Shown here in pieces: positions 12,552 through 25,152 of a stretch of DNA of 64,000 nt. The notes under the pieces were generated by a model. It did no database searches and was not told where the DNA came from. It worked only from the letters and a program-made list of their open reading frames with translations. Numbering within the stretch: position 1 is the first letter of the stretch; each line of letters opens with the position of its first letter. Made by a program: the position numbers and the translations under genes. Origin of the DNA: Pelodera strongyloides (Eukaryota; Nematoda; Chromadorea; Rhabditida; Rhabditidae); NCBI GenBank assembly GCA_036852015.1, contig JAANDG010000286.1:115019-179018 (forward strand). The letters are read 5' to 3'.

Positions 12552-15500
12552 ATGGCTTCGCCCGCGACGTCCATGGCGATGTCGGCGGCGACGTCGGCCG
12601 CAGCAACCGCAGCGGCGGATGCGGAAAACGCGAAGACTGAGCAAGAAGTCTACGACTTGGTCAAGGAGAAACTTAAACTCCTCTCGACTGGAGGACAACG
12701 ACGGAGTCATACGGTACCGAAGCAGAATGTGCTGCGCATCAAAATGGAGTATAAAGGTTTTTACTTTTTTTTTACTTTTTTTTCATGCTCTCCTTTAGGA
12801 AACTGAGCGGTGCGCCGCGTGAATAGTCGATAAATTTATGTGCGCGTATTCGCGGCGAGAGCTTGGCGAGAGCTTGGCGATTATTTGGCTAGGACTGGGT
12901 CAGAGCAAATCTGCAAAGCATGAGCAGTTATTACTTTAAAGGGAAATACCAGCCGGTTTTTGAAACGCATCGTGGACAACTGCATTCTTACGTATTTATG
13001 CTAATTTGCTCGATTTTTTATTCTACTTTATGTTCATTTGCATACGCTGCCTAAGAATGCTGGTTTACTCGTTGTGTTTCAAAAACCGGTCGGTATTTCG
13101 CTTTAACCTCAAAACTATTTCCCAGGCGAGAAGCGTACGGTAGAGGTTCCACGGAACACCGATGGTACAGTATCCCTTTCTCTTCTCGAAAAGCAGCTGA
13201 TGAGGATGTACGCGAAGTCACTCACTATGTACTATACACAGGTGGGTTTATGAAAACAATATTTCTACTGGATAAAGTTATTGCTTGATTGTACTTTCCA
13301 CGATTACGGTAGCTGTGGCGGTGCAAGTTAATGAAAATTTGGCGTATCAGCCAATCAATTTATAAAAATTGCAAGTGCAAGCTTTCTATAAAAAAAAATG
13401 AACGTGAGTTCTTCTCAGGGTAGCGGAGAAGTCATTGTGGCGATAAAAAGCCAGAAGGAGCTGGATAAAGCCGTTCAGGTGGGCAATTTTTTTATTTAAC
13501 GTTACTATTTTTATCCTTTACTATACGTGAATCTTCTTTTTTTTTGAGACATACTAGGCCGAGTCCTGAGCGATCAAAAAGCATAAACGTTGACTTTGAA
13601 CTCTGCCGAATCGCTCCTCCCTCTTTTTTAATTTCGATTATTTTATATTTATATCATTTTTCTCCAGTTGATTGATAGAAGTGGTCAAAAGCAACTACGA
13701 CTGATTTTATCGCAACACGACACTGGGCGAACGCCCAACACAAGTTCATTTGAACCGGATGAAGCGGGAACATTTCATCAACAAGTAAATTTACTTTCTT
13801 TATTAACTTTCCGCTCGGGATCTCATTCCCTTTAAAGAGTATATGTTCCCTTTGATTGAGTTTGCATAAGCCTGCACATAAAGCAGTACGGTACATGTTT
13901 TTGAAAGTACGCTGAATAATTGTGTGTTTTTTTTTAAATTTTCCATTTATTAGGTGGTCGAGATCGCCGTGTCGGAATCTTGTTCCTCCTGTGGAGCTGC
14001 TTCGTCTATACGGATCCCACGCAGTGCCGGCAGTAGTACGAGCAGCGGGGTGCAGGTAGATCATTTATTACTTTTTTATTCGTTATGTATTTATTCCTCC
14101 AGCTACATCGAGAGAGACAGAGAGGGAGAATAGAGAGAGAGAGGGAGTAATGGAGAGATACTAAGAAATGAGAAAATAGGATACCGTACCCTTTGTTTGC
14201 CAGGATGACTGGCGAAGCGGTCGTACGCCTACAGTACCCACACGATGGAAACAGGGCCGATGCTTAGGACGTGGAACATTCGGAGCCGTTAGTTACTTTT
14301 ATGATAATAATATTATATTGATCCGTTAATCGTTGCAATTACCATGTATATTATTCATAACTCGGCTATCGTTTTTTCGGGAGAGGAAGAATAGACATGA
14401 TTAAAGGCTGTATATAATGAAATGAACCACTCTTGAATGAAATATCGCGGACCTGAATGTATTAAAAGCCATCTTAAACTTTAAACTCGTCGCCGGCGCT
14501 CAGGACTTCTGCCGAACATGACATAAGCAAACTTTGAATTCGAACCCCCTTGGACAAAGGTGAACGCTCTTGAAGCGTAAAAGATTTATTAGTATTATTA
14601 TTGTTTGAGGTCTACCTCGCCTACGACATTGATAATTCGGTTGAAGTTGTCGTGAAGCGGGTGGACATTGCCCGTGGGGACTTGTCCGCTAAGAAGACAG
14701 CCGTTGGTCTCGAGGCTGACGTGAACCTCCTCGGCACCCTGAGACATGAGAGGATTGTACAGTACCTGGGAGTGTGTACCCGAGATGACTGCCTACTGAT
14801 ATTCATGGAATTTATGGCGGGAGGAAGTGTGAAGGTATTGATAGATTCTGATTATTTATTAATTTTAATCAATAATTGGTCTCTGTACCTCTTTTGATTG
14901 GCTCTTTTTGCTGAATAGAATATAAAATTATGAATAGAGATCGATCCGTTTTCAAGAGTTCGCCAAATTTTTGCTTTGAACTTATTCTGCACGGTTTTCC
15001 ATGTGTTACTGAACTGTGTTACAGTCTGCGCACGGTCGGACACAAAAATTTGCATATAATACGTCAGCCACGCTTCAAAACCCCGCGTGATATAACTTTC
15101 TCCTCCCCTTTTTTAGGATCTGATCACATCGTACGGTAGTCTATCGCATACCGTAGCCGCGAGATACACAAGGCAAGTCCTGGAAGGCCTGGCCTTCCTC
15201 CACGGCAAAGACATTGTGCATAGGGACATCAAATCAGCCAATATACTCCGTGATCTTAATGGAAATGTGAAAATCGGCGATTTTGGATCGGGAAAAAGGC
15301 TTCAGGTAATTTTTTGTTAAATTTCACTAAAAATCTGTTCATGTCACAAATTCAAACACACATTTTTCATGGGATGCCCCTTTTAAACTAAGCGGCACAT
15401 AATGAAACATGTTTAGCTTATAGTGCTCAGCAAAAGTTTCAAAATCACGTGCCATATTGCTTTAAACGTTGACCCTGTTCAGGCTCTGGCAACCCATCAA

Positions 15501-16247
15501 GGATCTTCAGTTGGAACTGCCCACTATATGGCACCAGAAGTGGTACTGGGAAAGACGAGGTAAGGTGAATAATTTGCTGAATGGAAGTGAACTGTGTCGC
15601 TCAACCGGGAGCGCGTTTTCCTGGGATACAAATGACCCGGTTTCGATCATGAACGTGAAAGTTATCTTCAAAGGATACATATATGCATGATTCTCCAAAA
15701 TAATGATTGTCGAATATAATTAATCTATTCAGATTTGGTCGCAAGGCCGATATTTGGAGTGTTGGTATCACGCTGATTGAGATGTTGACGGCGAAGGTTG
15801 GTTTTAGTTTGTAGTTTTAGTTTTTTTTAGTTTGTGGTTTGTAGCTTTAGTTTTTTTTTAGTTTGTGGTTTTAGTTATTATTGTCTCCTGCTCGTGCGGA
15901 GTCCCATAATTGTAAGACTGTAGTCGTACACAATTTAGCTATAAGAAATACATTCCTGTTCGTCTAATGTCCGCACTGATATGTTCCCATAGAGCATTGA
16001 TAATTATTTAGTGAACAGTCTGTTCTATGAAACGTACTGTGTTCAATTAAAGGTACCGTACCGGGAGCTAGCTGACATGGAGGTGATGCTCAAGATTGCG
16101 TATGAGAATCCGAAGATTGATCTGCCCGACGACGTTCCCCAACAACTTCACCTTCTCGTACAGAAGATGATGACCAAGGAGCCTGATTCGAGACCTTTTG
16201 CTGCAGAGTTATTAGCCACCTTTCCATGGAACACGGTATTACGATAG
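12552..16247 (+). CDS. MEKK2/3-type MAP3 kinase with N-terminal PB1 domain
   Basis: Serine/threonine MAP kinase kinase kinase of the MAP3K2/3 group, expected to phosphorylate MAP2Ks such as MEK5. Exons: 12552-12756, 13126-13241, 13419-13478, 13668-13784, 13954-14055, 14204-14287, 14610-14834, 15117-15305, 15483-15559, 15733-15796 and 16053-16247; all phases agree, giving 477 aa (human MEKK3 is about 626). Residues 1-30 are Ala-rich. About 57-135 is a PB1 domain, the partner-binding module of this group. The kinase domain starts near 215: glycine loop LGRGTFGAV (221-229), VAIK-type lysine K244, HRD 338-340 in [13 protein letters not shown] 358-360, then [10 protein letters not shown]. All catalytic residues are present. 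The linker between PB1 and kinase is much shorter than in vertebrates. The ATG lies 2 nt after an ATTTTTCAG acceptor. Family is firm; the choice between MAP3K2 and 3 cannot be made. Confidence 0.92.
12936..13106. mobile_element. Family A TTAA element in MAP3K intron 1
   Basis: Ends TTTAAAGGGAAATACCAGCC and CGGTCGGTATTTCGCTTTAA. It sits 19 bp upstream of exon 2 of the MAP3K gene, so close to the acceptor that it supplies most of the nearby intron sequence. Confidence 0.9.
14480..14545 (+). repeat. Short dispersed repeat also at 36.86-36.93 kb (inverted)
   Basis: AACTCGTCGCCGGCGCTCAG followed by GACTTCTGCCGAACATGACA recurs inverted at 36860-36925. Weaker relatives are near 13555 and 32578. Nature unknown. 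Confidence 0.5.
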
Positions 16248-16519
16248 GAATTCAGAAGTACTGTAGGTTATTGTACCATATACTGTACTTTACGATTACT
16301 GTACCATATTACGAAAGGTCGGTTCTATTCGTCGACTGCTAGGTTGCCTTTTCTCTAATACGGTGTTGCGATTTGACGGTTGTGCAGGACCATGAAAGTA
16401 ACGCCGCGCTAAGAACTGGGCCGGCTAGTATAGACATAGGTCGATATATGCATATTTTTTTGCCCGGCGATTGTGCGATTTGTTGCGCCTTTCCATACAG
16501 TAAGTTGTTCTGCAAATCC

Positions 16520-16669
16520 TTAAAGCGAAATGCCAGCCCCTTTGGAAAATTTGCATATGATAAGCAAATTCTATGTATCATACACGGCAATCGCGCAAAA
16601 TTAGCATAGGATACATAGGATTTGCTTATCATATGCAAATTTTCCAAAGAGGGTGGCATTTCGCTTTAA
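16520..16669. mobile_element. Family B TTAA element, composite B-A (inverted order)
   Basis: Second family B copy, 150 bp, somewhat shortened at the centre. Compared with 6914-7084 it is in the opposite orientation (centre reads CACGGCAATCGCGC). Its right TTAA is shared with the following family A copy. Confidence 0.9.
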
Positions 16670-16846
16670 TGAAATACCGGCCTGTTTCTGAAACGCATCG
16701 TGGACAACTGAATTCTTACGTATTTATGCTAATTTGCCCGATTTTAGTCGATTTTTTTTATTCTAATTTATGTTCATTCGCAAAAGCTGCATAAGAAGGC
16801 TGGTGTACTCGATGTGTTTCAAAAAGCGACCGGTATTTCGCTTTAA
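16666..16846. mobile_element. Family A TTAA element, composite B-A
   Basis: Family A copy abutting the family B copy. The arm carrying GTGGACAACTGAATTC faces the B element, exactly as in the 6734-7084 pair. Confidence 0.9.
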
Positions 16847-18017
16847 ATACTGCAGCTTATTGAGGATTTGTGCTTCCCATTCTCTTTCGTCTACTCAACA
16901 TTTTGTGAGAATTTTACTTTGTCGGGTTATTTCTTTTTAATTAATTTGCTGATTCTAGATTTTATGATTCGCTAAACATTCCCTTGCGATTTTTTGTGTG
17001 CTCAATTCTAGTTTACTATATCTTGCATTGTGCGTTCTCTAGTCACATATACTGTGCCGTATATGTATATCTATTAAATTTGTAGTCTAGCGTTTTAATA
17101 CATCTTACTCTCTTTCTCTCTTTCTCCGTCTTCTCTTTCTGGTCATTTTTCATTTTTCATTTTCCATTTTTCACTCATCATATCTTTCTGCCTCTCTTTC
17201 GCTTCTCTCTTTCTACGTTGTTCTTCTACTAACTATAATCCAGGCCAGGGTTAGCTAACTCAGCTCAGGCCCTGTGATTTGAGTCCTGTTCTTTTTTTCG
17301 TAAACTCCGTGACGGTCAGTTAATTTTCTTCGCGATGTTTGCACTTGTTCTAAATTGACGTGAGCGACCATAGGGTGGTCCTAATTTTTTGGCCCAGAGA
17401 GCGAGACCCAGTGGCCATAGCTCGGAATTGCCTTTTAAAATTAGTTCGTCATGCTGTCTTTTTGCATTTATTGTTTATCCTTGCAGAGTTCTCGTTTTAG
17501 AGATCTTTCAAATTTATTTTTCTTCTTTTTTTCCGCTTTCTTTTTAGTTTTTAGTTTGTTATGTAAAATAATGATTCTCCAAAAATTCATTTCACTTCGT
17601 ATTTACAGGTTGCTATTTTTGTTCACTTTGAAATTTATGATACTAGTGATATGTAGATATGTTTTAATTTTCGTTTGTCAATTCAATGATTTTGCGCAGA
17701 TTTCTGCAGAGTAATAAAAATTTTCTCATGTTTTATTGTTAATCCATATATCCTATGCTGAAGTGGTTGCGAGACCGTTTTATATTTTAAAAACGTGAGA
17801 TTACAACTATGAGCTGCAGTCAGGAGTGAGCGGATATGGGAACGCACAGTTCGCGTTCGCGTGCCAGGGCGCACTCCTGGCCCACCAACTGTCGACTGAT
17901 TTCCCGCAGGCTCTCCTTTTGGAAAGTGAACGTAATTAGCTAATTGTTTCGGAAACGTTACTCGATTCCTTTTAATGTTAAAAGAAAACCGCCAAATTCT
18001 TATTATGATATTTTCAG

Positions 18018-20145
18018 ATGTTCGAAACACTACTCGGTACCTTCGAGACTGTGCAAGCGGGTATTTCTAGCGGGTGTGTTTCGTTAAGATTTATTTGGTA
18101 CCGTCCAGCTTTAAAATTGTGGAACAAGCTGCGTACGCCGTGGAGTCATGTCTGGCAATTTTTTGCGAATCCGCCGCCAGCGCAACTTTCTCCGTGTGTG
18201 AATACTATCGGTCTGACTTTGGTTTTTTAATATTTTCAGAGTTGAGCGTCTTCGCGTCAACGTGGCACCCACACTGGCAACACAAAGGTACTTTTTTTTT
18301 ACTTTTACTTTTTTATGTCCGGCTAAGATGTTCTATCTTAGGTATGGTGGTTAGTGGTTACTATTTGGGTGTAATACGTGACTATATGTAAACTATTTCA
18401 TGCGGTAACTATGATTATATCAATTCAATCGTCAACAGTATGCCCGCGTTGCCGAAACTCGAAACCATCAAAGTGTCATGGGAGAGATTTGCATATTATT
18501 AAAAAGTCGATTGTGAGGCCATATTCTATCAAAAGTTTACACATGAACTCTCACTTTCTCCCTCTACTTTAAAAAATGTTCAAAATATTTGGACTCACGG
18601 CTGAACAGTAAGTTTTGCATCGTTTGTTTTATTCGTCATATGTCGTCCTAAAATGGGTATTTTATTGCACAGAGCGGGGGTCGAACCTGCGAGTTGCAGG
18701 CCCGCAGTCCTTGTTTTTGCTAGTAACCACTGAGCCTGACTGAGCGAATCTGCATTATGCAAAATTCTTTAGATGTTCTCAGCAAGCCGTGGAGGAATTG
18801 GCTAATACCAACGCTGGGAGTAATCTTTTGCTAAAGTAAGACGTTTTTCGTTGATGACTTTTTTGTACATTTCCTCTTTCTATTTTTGTTCAGGGTGTCT
18901 GAATATCGGTGCGGATACAGTGAGATTGCCGTGGTGCAGTGAGTGTTGAATTTGAAAACTCTCAATTTCAATTTTTTAAAGCGAAATACCAGCCGGTTTT
19001 TGAAACGCATCGTGGACGGCCGCATTCTTATGCATTTATGCAAATTTACTCGAGTTTAGCTCGATTTTTTATTCTGTTTTATGCTCATTTGCGTATGCTG
19101 CAGGTGTACTCGATGTGTTTCAAAAACCGGCCGTTATTTCGCTTTAAAGAATTAAGTATATTATATTTTTAGATATCAAACCCACTTGGAAGAGTTGAGA
19201 GAGACGGGGAATGACAATATTCGATTGGCTAACTTATGCTCAACGAGAATGGGCCGAGCGCAACAATTATGCAAGGTAAACAAATTTTCCGATGACGCTT
19301 CGTTGCTCTACACCGCAAGAAACGGTTCACCACACATCCCCTATGGTTTGCGCGCGGGAGCGCGCCATAGGCGTGCGAAAAGGCGCACAATTGCAGTTGA
19401 CACAGTTTTCGCGAAAGGAATTACATAAGTTCTGTGCACCTCTGATGGACGTCCGCGCATGGTTCGCAACTTTTTGCAAACTTATTGCATGAATTTCCGC
19501 CTTGTAGAGGTGACTGCAGATTGGGAACGTCGTGTCGTGGGGCGCAGCACCCAACCAGTATGGAAATTATCATAACTTATTCGAACCAAACCGTACATTT
19601 GTTTTTAGGAGCGCGCGGCCGCCGTGATGGAAATCGATGATTTTCTCCGAAATATTTCCGAAGTACAGAAGAAAATCAGTGAAGTGAATCGACAGGTATG
19701 GTTTTTTTCCTTGTATTGCTTAAAAATCTCAAACAGAACCAGTTAGCCAATAAGGAAAAAAAACAAAGTTGGTCAACCTTGAGATTCGAAGCCTAAGCCT
19801 AAGCCTAAGCCTAAGCTTAAGCCTAAGCTTCTCACTCGCAGTTTCTTCTCTATATGTATTCTCACATTCTGTGTTTTAGGTGGACAAACTGCAACGATTC
19901 TGTGATCAGACCGAACTGGCCTTTACGCATTTGGACGCACTCTGTGCCATCGTTCGGGCAGAAGAAGAGGTATTGATTTAACGTAGGGTGCAATATCATT
20001 AACACTCGAACCAGTCCGGTCGTCTCTGTTCTGTTTCGTTTGTTTCTGTCATTTCTGAATATCGACAGTCAACCAGAACAGTTTCTGTTGCAGTTCGTAA
20101 GATTCCGTATATTATCGTAGCTTAACGTAGGGCCCCCCCCCCCCC

Positions 20146-20195
<50 letters not shown>

Positions 20196-20740
20196 CGTAG
20201 GGTGCAATATCATTAACACTCGAACCAGTCTGGTCGTCTCTGTTCTGTTTCGTTTGTTTCTGTCATTTCTGAATATCGACAGTCAACCAGAACAGTTTCT
20301 GTTGCAGTTCGTAAGATTCCGTATATTATCGTAGATTCTTCAGGTCGAGCTTATTCGTGAGCGATCGCGCATCGTCTCAGCTGTTGTAGCGCCACCTCCA
20401 CAGGTGTCGCATTCGGTGTTGGCACAACGTAAGTTTACATTATTTGGTTACGGTAATCATACAAACACTGGAGTGTTACGGTAGCTACTGTAGCCAAGGA
20501 GTGTTTGTAGTATTTGTGTACTCTACATTCTACGGTGTGTAAGATAAAGCGCAAATAATACCAGGCTATGTGCAACTGTAACTATTTTTCGATACTCTCC
20601 AGGGTAATGTAATATTCTAAAAATTTAATGGAAATTATTATGATATGAGTATTTCAGCTCCCCATGTTGCCGCGTCGGACTCTGCGCGTCAAAACCAAGA
20701 AGAAGTCATGTTGGAGGAGTTTTTATCCACCAAACCATAA
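18018..20740 (+). CDS. Probable dysbindin-like coiled-coil protein (BLOC-1 subunit)
   Basis: Best guess is dysbindin, a coiled-coil subunit of BLOC-1 used in endosome and lysosome-related organelle traffic. Exons with consistent phase: 18773-18835, 18894-18938, 19173-19275, 19609-19695, 19880-19969, 20344-20428, 20658-20740 (TAA). Upstream, 18018-18073 begins MFETLLGTFETVQAGISSG, resembling the dysbindin N-terminus, and joins 18240-18287 in phase. A further exon at about 18439-18474 is needed but its donor is weak. The centre (ISEVQKKISEVNRQVDKL, then FTHLDALCAIVRAEEE) has heptads and the LxxLExLC-like pattern of the dysbindin domain. The tail is short and acidic. The ATG directly follows GATATTTTCAG. 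An alternative ATG at about 18579 would also keep frame. A likely poly(A) signal AATAAA is at 21217. Could be another small coiled-coil trafficking protein. Confidence 0.5.
18660..18745 (-). repeat. tRNA-like SINE head in the dysbindin-like gene
   Basis: Reverse strand reads GGCTCAGTGGTTACTAGC and GCAGGTTCGACCCCCGCTC, i.e. A and B boxes. Confidence 0.5.
18976..19147. mobile_element. Family A TTAA element in the dysbindin-like gene
   Basis: Ends TTAAAGCGAAATACCAGCCG and CCGGCCGTTATTTCGCTTTA. It lies in the intron between exons 18894-18938 and 19173-19275, 25 bp before the latter. Confidence 0.9.
19980..20335. repeat. 141 bp direct duplication flanking the poly(C) run
   Basis: Both copies run from AACGTAGGGTGCAATATCAT to CCGTATATTATCGTAG with about one mismatch (CCGGTCGTC versus CTGGTCGTC). 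They lie in an intron of the dysbindin-like gene. Confidence 0.9.
20131..20193. repeat. Poly(C) run of about 60 bp between direct repeats
   Basis: Cytosines broken only by one A. It is flanked by two nearly identical 141 bp direct repeats (19980-20121 and 20194-20335) that begin AACGTAGGGTGCAATATCAT. Confidence 0.9.
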
Positions 20741-21216
20741 GATATCGATTGATTTATTGATTGATATATTGAGGATTGATTATTAGTTATGTATTTACTT
20801 TGTTTATTGACTTTTGATGAGTTCGTGGGAGAATTTTGTTTGCAAAAATGATAGTTGAGGTTGAGCAAACTCGTGGCCTTTAGGTTTCGTTATTGGATCC
20901 AATTTCGTTTTAATTCAAGCTTTACTCAACTTTTGGAACTCTAAAAGTAAGGGAGTGGAAAATATGTGAGATAGTAAAACACAGCTCATTCACCTATTTT
21001 TATTTTTATTATTGTGTCGTACTGACTGAATGTCATATAGATATGGTTATTATTGTGAGGAAAATATTCAAAATTAAAACATTCCCGCGTTTTTGCTATT
21101 TGTGTGCTATGTACTATGTACTGTAGATAATAATGTTGGTGTCAGGGTATCAGTAACTACGCTTGAATGGTTTATTTGTTGTATATGTAGCTATATATAG
21201 TATGGTACGGTGTTCC

Positions 21217-21222
21217 AATAAA
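21217..21222 (+). terminator. Probable poly(A) signal of the dysbindin-like gene
   Basis: AATAAA 477 nt after the stop codon, first canonical signal downstream. Confidence 0.4.
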
Positions 21223-21474
21223 TATGTATTAGTATTTTTTTCGCTATCACCGGCACCGCACTTTGCAACTTGAAGGCTTGAACTGCTCCTGACTTGGCTA
21301 TTATGCTTCTGCCTGGAACAGGATAAATTTCGTTAAAAGGATTTTTGTAACGTATGCTTGACAACTTTTTTCCCGTACGTTGTATGAAAATGTTTATTCT
21401 ATGAATTGTACTCTATGTACCCGGCTGGGAATATAGAGTACAACATATGTTTAAAAACCGGCTGTTATAACGCT

Positions 21475-21892
21475 TTAAAGGGTCAGGCCCATTTCAAATG
21501 ACCCCTATTTTTGATGATTCTATCTGATTCTCCATGTCAAATATAGTAGGATACGATATTTTTCTAATTTTCAAGTGCAAAATTCAGGCAGTATTCAGCA
21601 ATTTGCCATTGCCAGTCATACCCAACTATTTATCGCAGTTGTCACGCCCCTTCGCGCTAATTGGGCAATATGCTCTATTGGGCGTGGCAATTGCGATATT
21701 CACCAATGAGAGCGAATGGGCGTGCCAACTGCGATAGATAGTTGGGTATGACTGCCCACAGTAAATTGCTGAATAGTGTGTGAATTTTGAGCTTGAAAAT
21801 TAGAAAAATATTGCATCCTACTATATTTGACATGGAGAATCAGATGGAATCATCAAAAATAGGGATCATTTGAAATGGGCCTGACCCTTTAA
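21475..21892. mobile_element. Family E TTAA element (long palindrome)
   Basis: 418 bp; ends TTAAAGGGTCAGGCCCATTT and AAATGGGCCTGACCCTTTAA with arms over 150 bp. It abuts on its left a half A' element (about 21370-21478) and shares its TTAA. Confidence 0.88.
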
Positions 21893-23519
21893 AAGTTTTT
21901 TAACCCTCTTGACAAGACGTTTCCTCTTTTTCCCTCAAACCTCAAAGTGTAATTATATTTTGGATCGCTTCACCGCATGCGACTCGTTATCTGCACTTAC
22001 ACACCAACACATGTTATCTCTGAGGGATAGAAAGATACCTCAATCGAGAGAAACATATTAATCATGTAGACCGCAGCCGCCCGGGATTTACCGTACAACA
22101 CAACAACTGAGCGAGTGTTGCACGATTGTGTAACGCTGGTTTAGAAAAGAAATATTGACTTACACCGTCGTCCACTGTTTAGGACCTCACCGGAACAAGT
22201 CATACAGCTTCGAAACACTTCATTGAACCACCGTTGAATAAAGGAACACGCTCTTGTAGAGTTATAGATTTACTTATTTTATTAATTATTAAATGTTTGG
22301 CGCACGTGCCTTTTTCATAGATTTTGTTGTTTATTCGGAACAGGTTAGTAAATTGTTACCACAACTAACAATGAATATTTTTTTTATCAAAAGAAATTAG
22401 TTAGTAAAGATCTTGGTATACGTAATGATGGCTGTCTGTTTTTATGAGCGTACCCAGATACACTGGATACTTATCTTATAGTATAGCTACCGTACCCATA
22501 CCTTCATAACTGAGAATTCTTGTTTTCCAATTTTTAGTGATAAAACCCGTCCTCCATAGAAATCCCGTTTATCAGTGAACTGGTGTTCAGCAGGATTTGG
22601 CCACTGGAGAAAAAAAAGAATCGGAGAGAATCAAATCACTCATATCTGTTGATATCGCGGTCATCAAGTTATTCTGTCAATCGCTTTCTGTCCAAACAGA
22701 TGTACCAACTGCTCGCGGTAATTAATCAAACTAAGCTGGAAAGGCTAGGCTGCGGTCTTTCGGGCCTCCGGGCGGGCGAGCCCCAGGGCGACAACTGCTC
22801 GCCCGCACGCTTGCCTAAATTATCCACGGGGAGAGGCGAGATCACAAGGTGATATGATCACTATCATTGTGTGTTTATCCTATAGTTTTGTTGTCTAAAT
22901 TTGTCAGTCGTTTTTCTTCTAAGCGGGATGTATTTTCGTCCTAGTTTCCTCGTGTTCATGCTATCCACGGGAAGTCTGTGGGAAGGTGAATACTGTTCAG
23001 AAGCGAGTTATCGGTTCTCAAACTTTTTATCTGATCTTTGTAAAGCTCTGCCAGATAGCAAATCTCGGCCATCTCTAGGCTACAGTATCTAGTATCATCA
23101 AATGTTTAGGTGCATAGGACTTGAAAAATGAAGTTGTCTAAGATGTCTCCAACTACCTTCGAGCTTGATTTGCTTGCGTTAGAGGCATAAGCGACAGCCA
23201 ATGTGTAGTAATAATAATTATAATAATTTATTACATCACAAAGATACGCACATAACATATATAATTAAAAAAAATAAATGGTACGTGCGGACATGTGGAC
23301 GATGTGGAAAGGTAAGCGGAAATTCGGGACCATTTTTGAAGTTGTCGTTTGGTTCTTTGAATATCTATTCCTAACTAGCCTGTCATTATTGTTTTCATTA
23401 GTCACCGATAAAGCTTATAGTTGGTAATTTGTTCTTTGCTTTACTAATTATTGTCTAGTTGATTAGCGCTTCCGGTTGAGTCACTGAGCAGTATACCTCA
23501 AAGATTTGCTTCCAAACAT

Positions 23520-23636
<117 letters not shown>

Positions 23637-23810
23637 ATTAATTGATGATAAAGTTCCGTCTTACAGTAAAAGCTTGTGTCGCTGGCGCCGTTTGAATTTA
23701 CACTGATATGGTGCTGATAAGTCGAGCAGCGAAAACCGCAAACCTCTACTTCTTTTGCATTCTCAACACTTCACTCTTGTATTATATAGTCAACTTTTGA
23801 AACTGAGCAC

Positions 23811-23950
23811 AGGCCATGTTCACCACAATGAGTCCCCGGGGAAATGTTCCCTGGGGACAGAAGACAGCGTGCGGAAATGAGAGACATAGAGAAAAAGGTG
23901 AAAAATTCCGTTTGGGAAATTGAGAAATTGAATGGTGAACATGGCCTCTG
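23811..23950. repeat. Dispersed repeat family I, copy 2
   Basis: Best-preserved ends: AGGCCATGTTCACCA at the left and TGGTGAACATGGCCT at the right, a perfect 15 bp inverted repeat. Confidence 0.8.
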
Positions 23951-24194
23951 ATGTAGTAGTTGATGTATTGGTAATCTTGCTTTTTAAAGCGGTACAGCAC
24001 CCGGTTTGCCCGATTTGAAACGTAACTTCGGTGATGTATTCTCGTGTAGTCTATGCAAAGGATATTGCGAGTCAGTCGAATTATATTAATTTGCATGCGA
24101 CACGCTGCGACTCCTGTGGTGGAGGTGGTGCGACAACCAAAAGTGATCGGTTATTGTACGACATTGGAATAAAATGCGTAAATAAGCTTGCTGC

Positions 24195-24377
24195 TTAGAG
24201 CGAAATACCGGGCGGTCTTTGAAACACATCAAATACACCAGAATTCTTATGCAGCTTATGGAAATGACCACAAATTAGAATAAAAAAATCGAGCTAAATT
24301 CGAACAAATTAGCATACATATGTAAGAATTCAGATGTCCACGATGCGTTTCAAAAACCGGCCGGTATTTCGCTTTAA
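24195..24377. mobile_element. Family A TTAA element
   Basis: Full-length copy. The left end is mutated to TTAGAGCGAAATACC; the right end CCGGCCGGTATTTCGCTTTA is intact. Confidence 0.9.
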
Positions 24378-24478
24378 CGTATTCACACAGATGGTACAGG
24401 TACAGGTTCCCCATTATTGATTATCGCTTACGTAATCGCTTAAACCGTGTAGACATTCTTTGTACGAGTTCGAGTTTG

Positions 24479-24662
24479 TTTAAAGCAAAATAACAGTCAG
24501 GTTCTATAATATATGTTGAGTAACAGTATTCATATTCATCATATGCAAAAGAAAATAAATTAGAATAAAAAAATCGAGCTAAATTCGAGCAAATTAGCAT
24601 AAATATGTAAGAATTCAGATGGCCACGATGCGTTTCAAAAACCGGCCGGAATTTCGCTTCAA
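24479..24662. mobile_element. Chimeric element: left half family A', right half family A
   Basis: The left end (TTAAAGCAAAATAACAGTC, then ATATGTTGAGTAACAGTATT) is of the A' type, while the right half (AAATCGAGCTAAATTCGAGC to GGCCGGAATTTCGCTTCAA) is of the A type. Confidence 0.75.
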
Positions 24663-24817
24663 GCAAAGTAACAGCCAGTTTTTATAACATATATTGAGCA
24701 ACAGTATTAATAGCATCATATGCAAATGAGTATGGTTAGAAGCAGAAATGCACAAAAATGCAGTTGCTCAGCATAAAAGTATGAAACGTTTCAAAAACAG
24801 GCCGTTATGCCGCCTTA
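24658..24817. mobile_element. Family A' TTAA-type element
   Basis: Directly abuts the previous element. Ends CAAGCAAAGTAACAGCCAG and CAGGCCGTTATGCCGCCTTA. A' differs from A in its first 20 bp (AAAGCGGTATAACAGCCGG) and in its interior. Confidence 0.75.
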
Positions 24818-24930
24818 TATTTTTTTATATATCGTTTTTATCGGCAACGGTGTAGTGGAGTAAAACGACGAATTGGGTGTGGCTGCGACCATTCAAGATT
24901 CTGAAACTTATTTTTGGAGCAATAAATTTT

Positions 24931-25152
24931 TTAAAGCTATATAACGCCCAGTTTGACTTTAATTGCTTGTTGTTCGCATATAAAACGAACATACAGTCGG
25001 TTTTTAAGGCGTATTCCTGACAAATGTGTTCTTATCTATGTATATGCTAAGTTCGGGGCTATTTTTTATCCTACTCATGATAATTTGCATATGACGGATG
25101 AGAATCCGGTTGTCGAGAAGCAGATTCAAAAACCAGCTGTACATCGCTTTAA
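24931..25152. mobile_element. Family A'-like element, diverged
   Basis: Starts TTAAAGCTATATAACGCCC and ends CCAGCTGTACATCGCTTTAA. The interior is much diverged, with a second internal end-like block near 24985, so two nested elements are possible. Confidence 0.55.

Noticed and set aside
16248..18017. MAP3K and dysbindin-like gene as a nematode operon
   Set aside because: The 1.8 kb gap contains a composite mobile element and is far longer than the usual short operon spacing; not supported by sequence alone.
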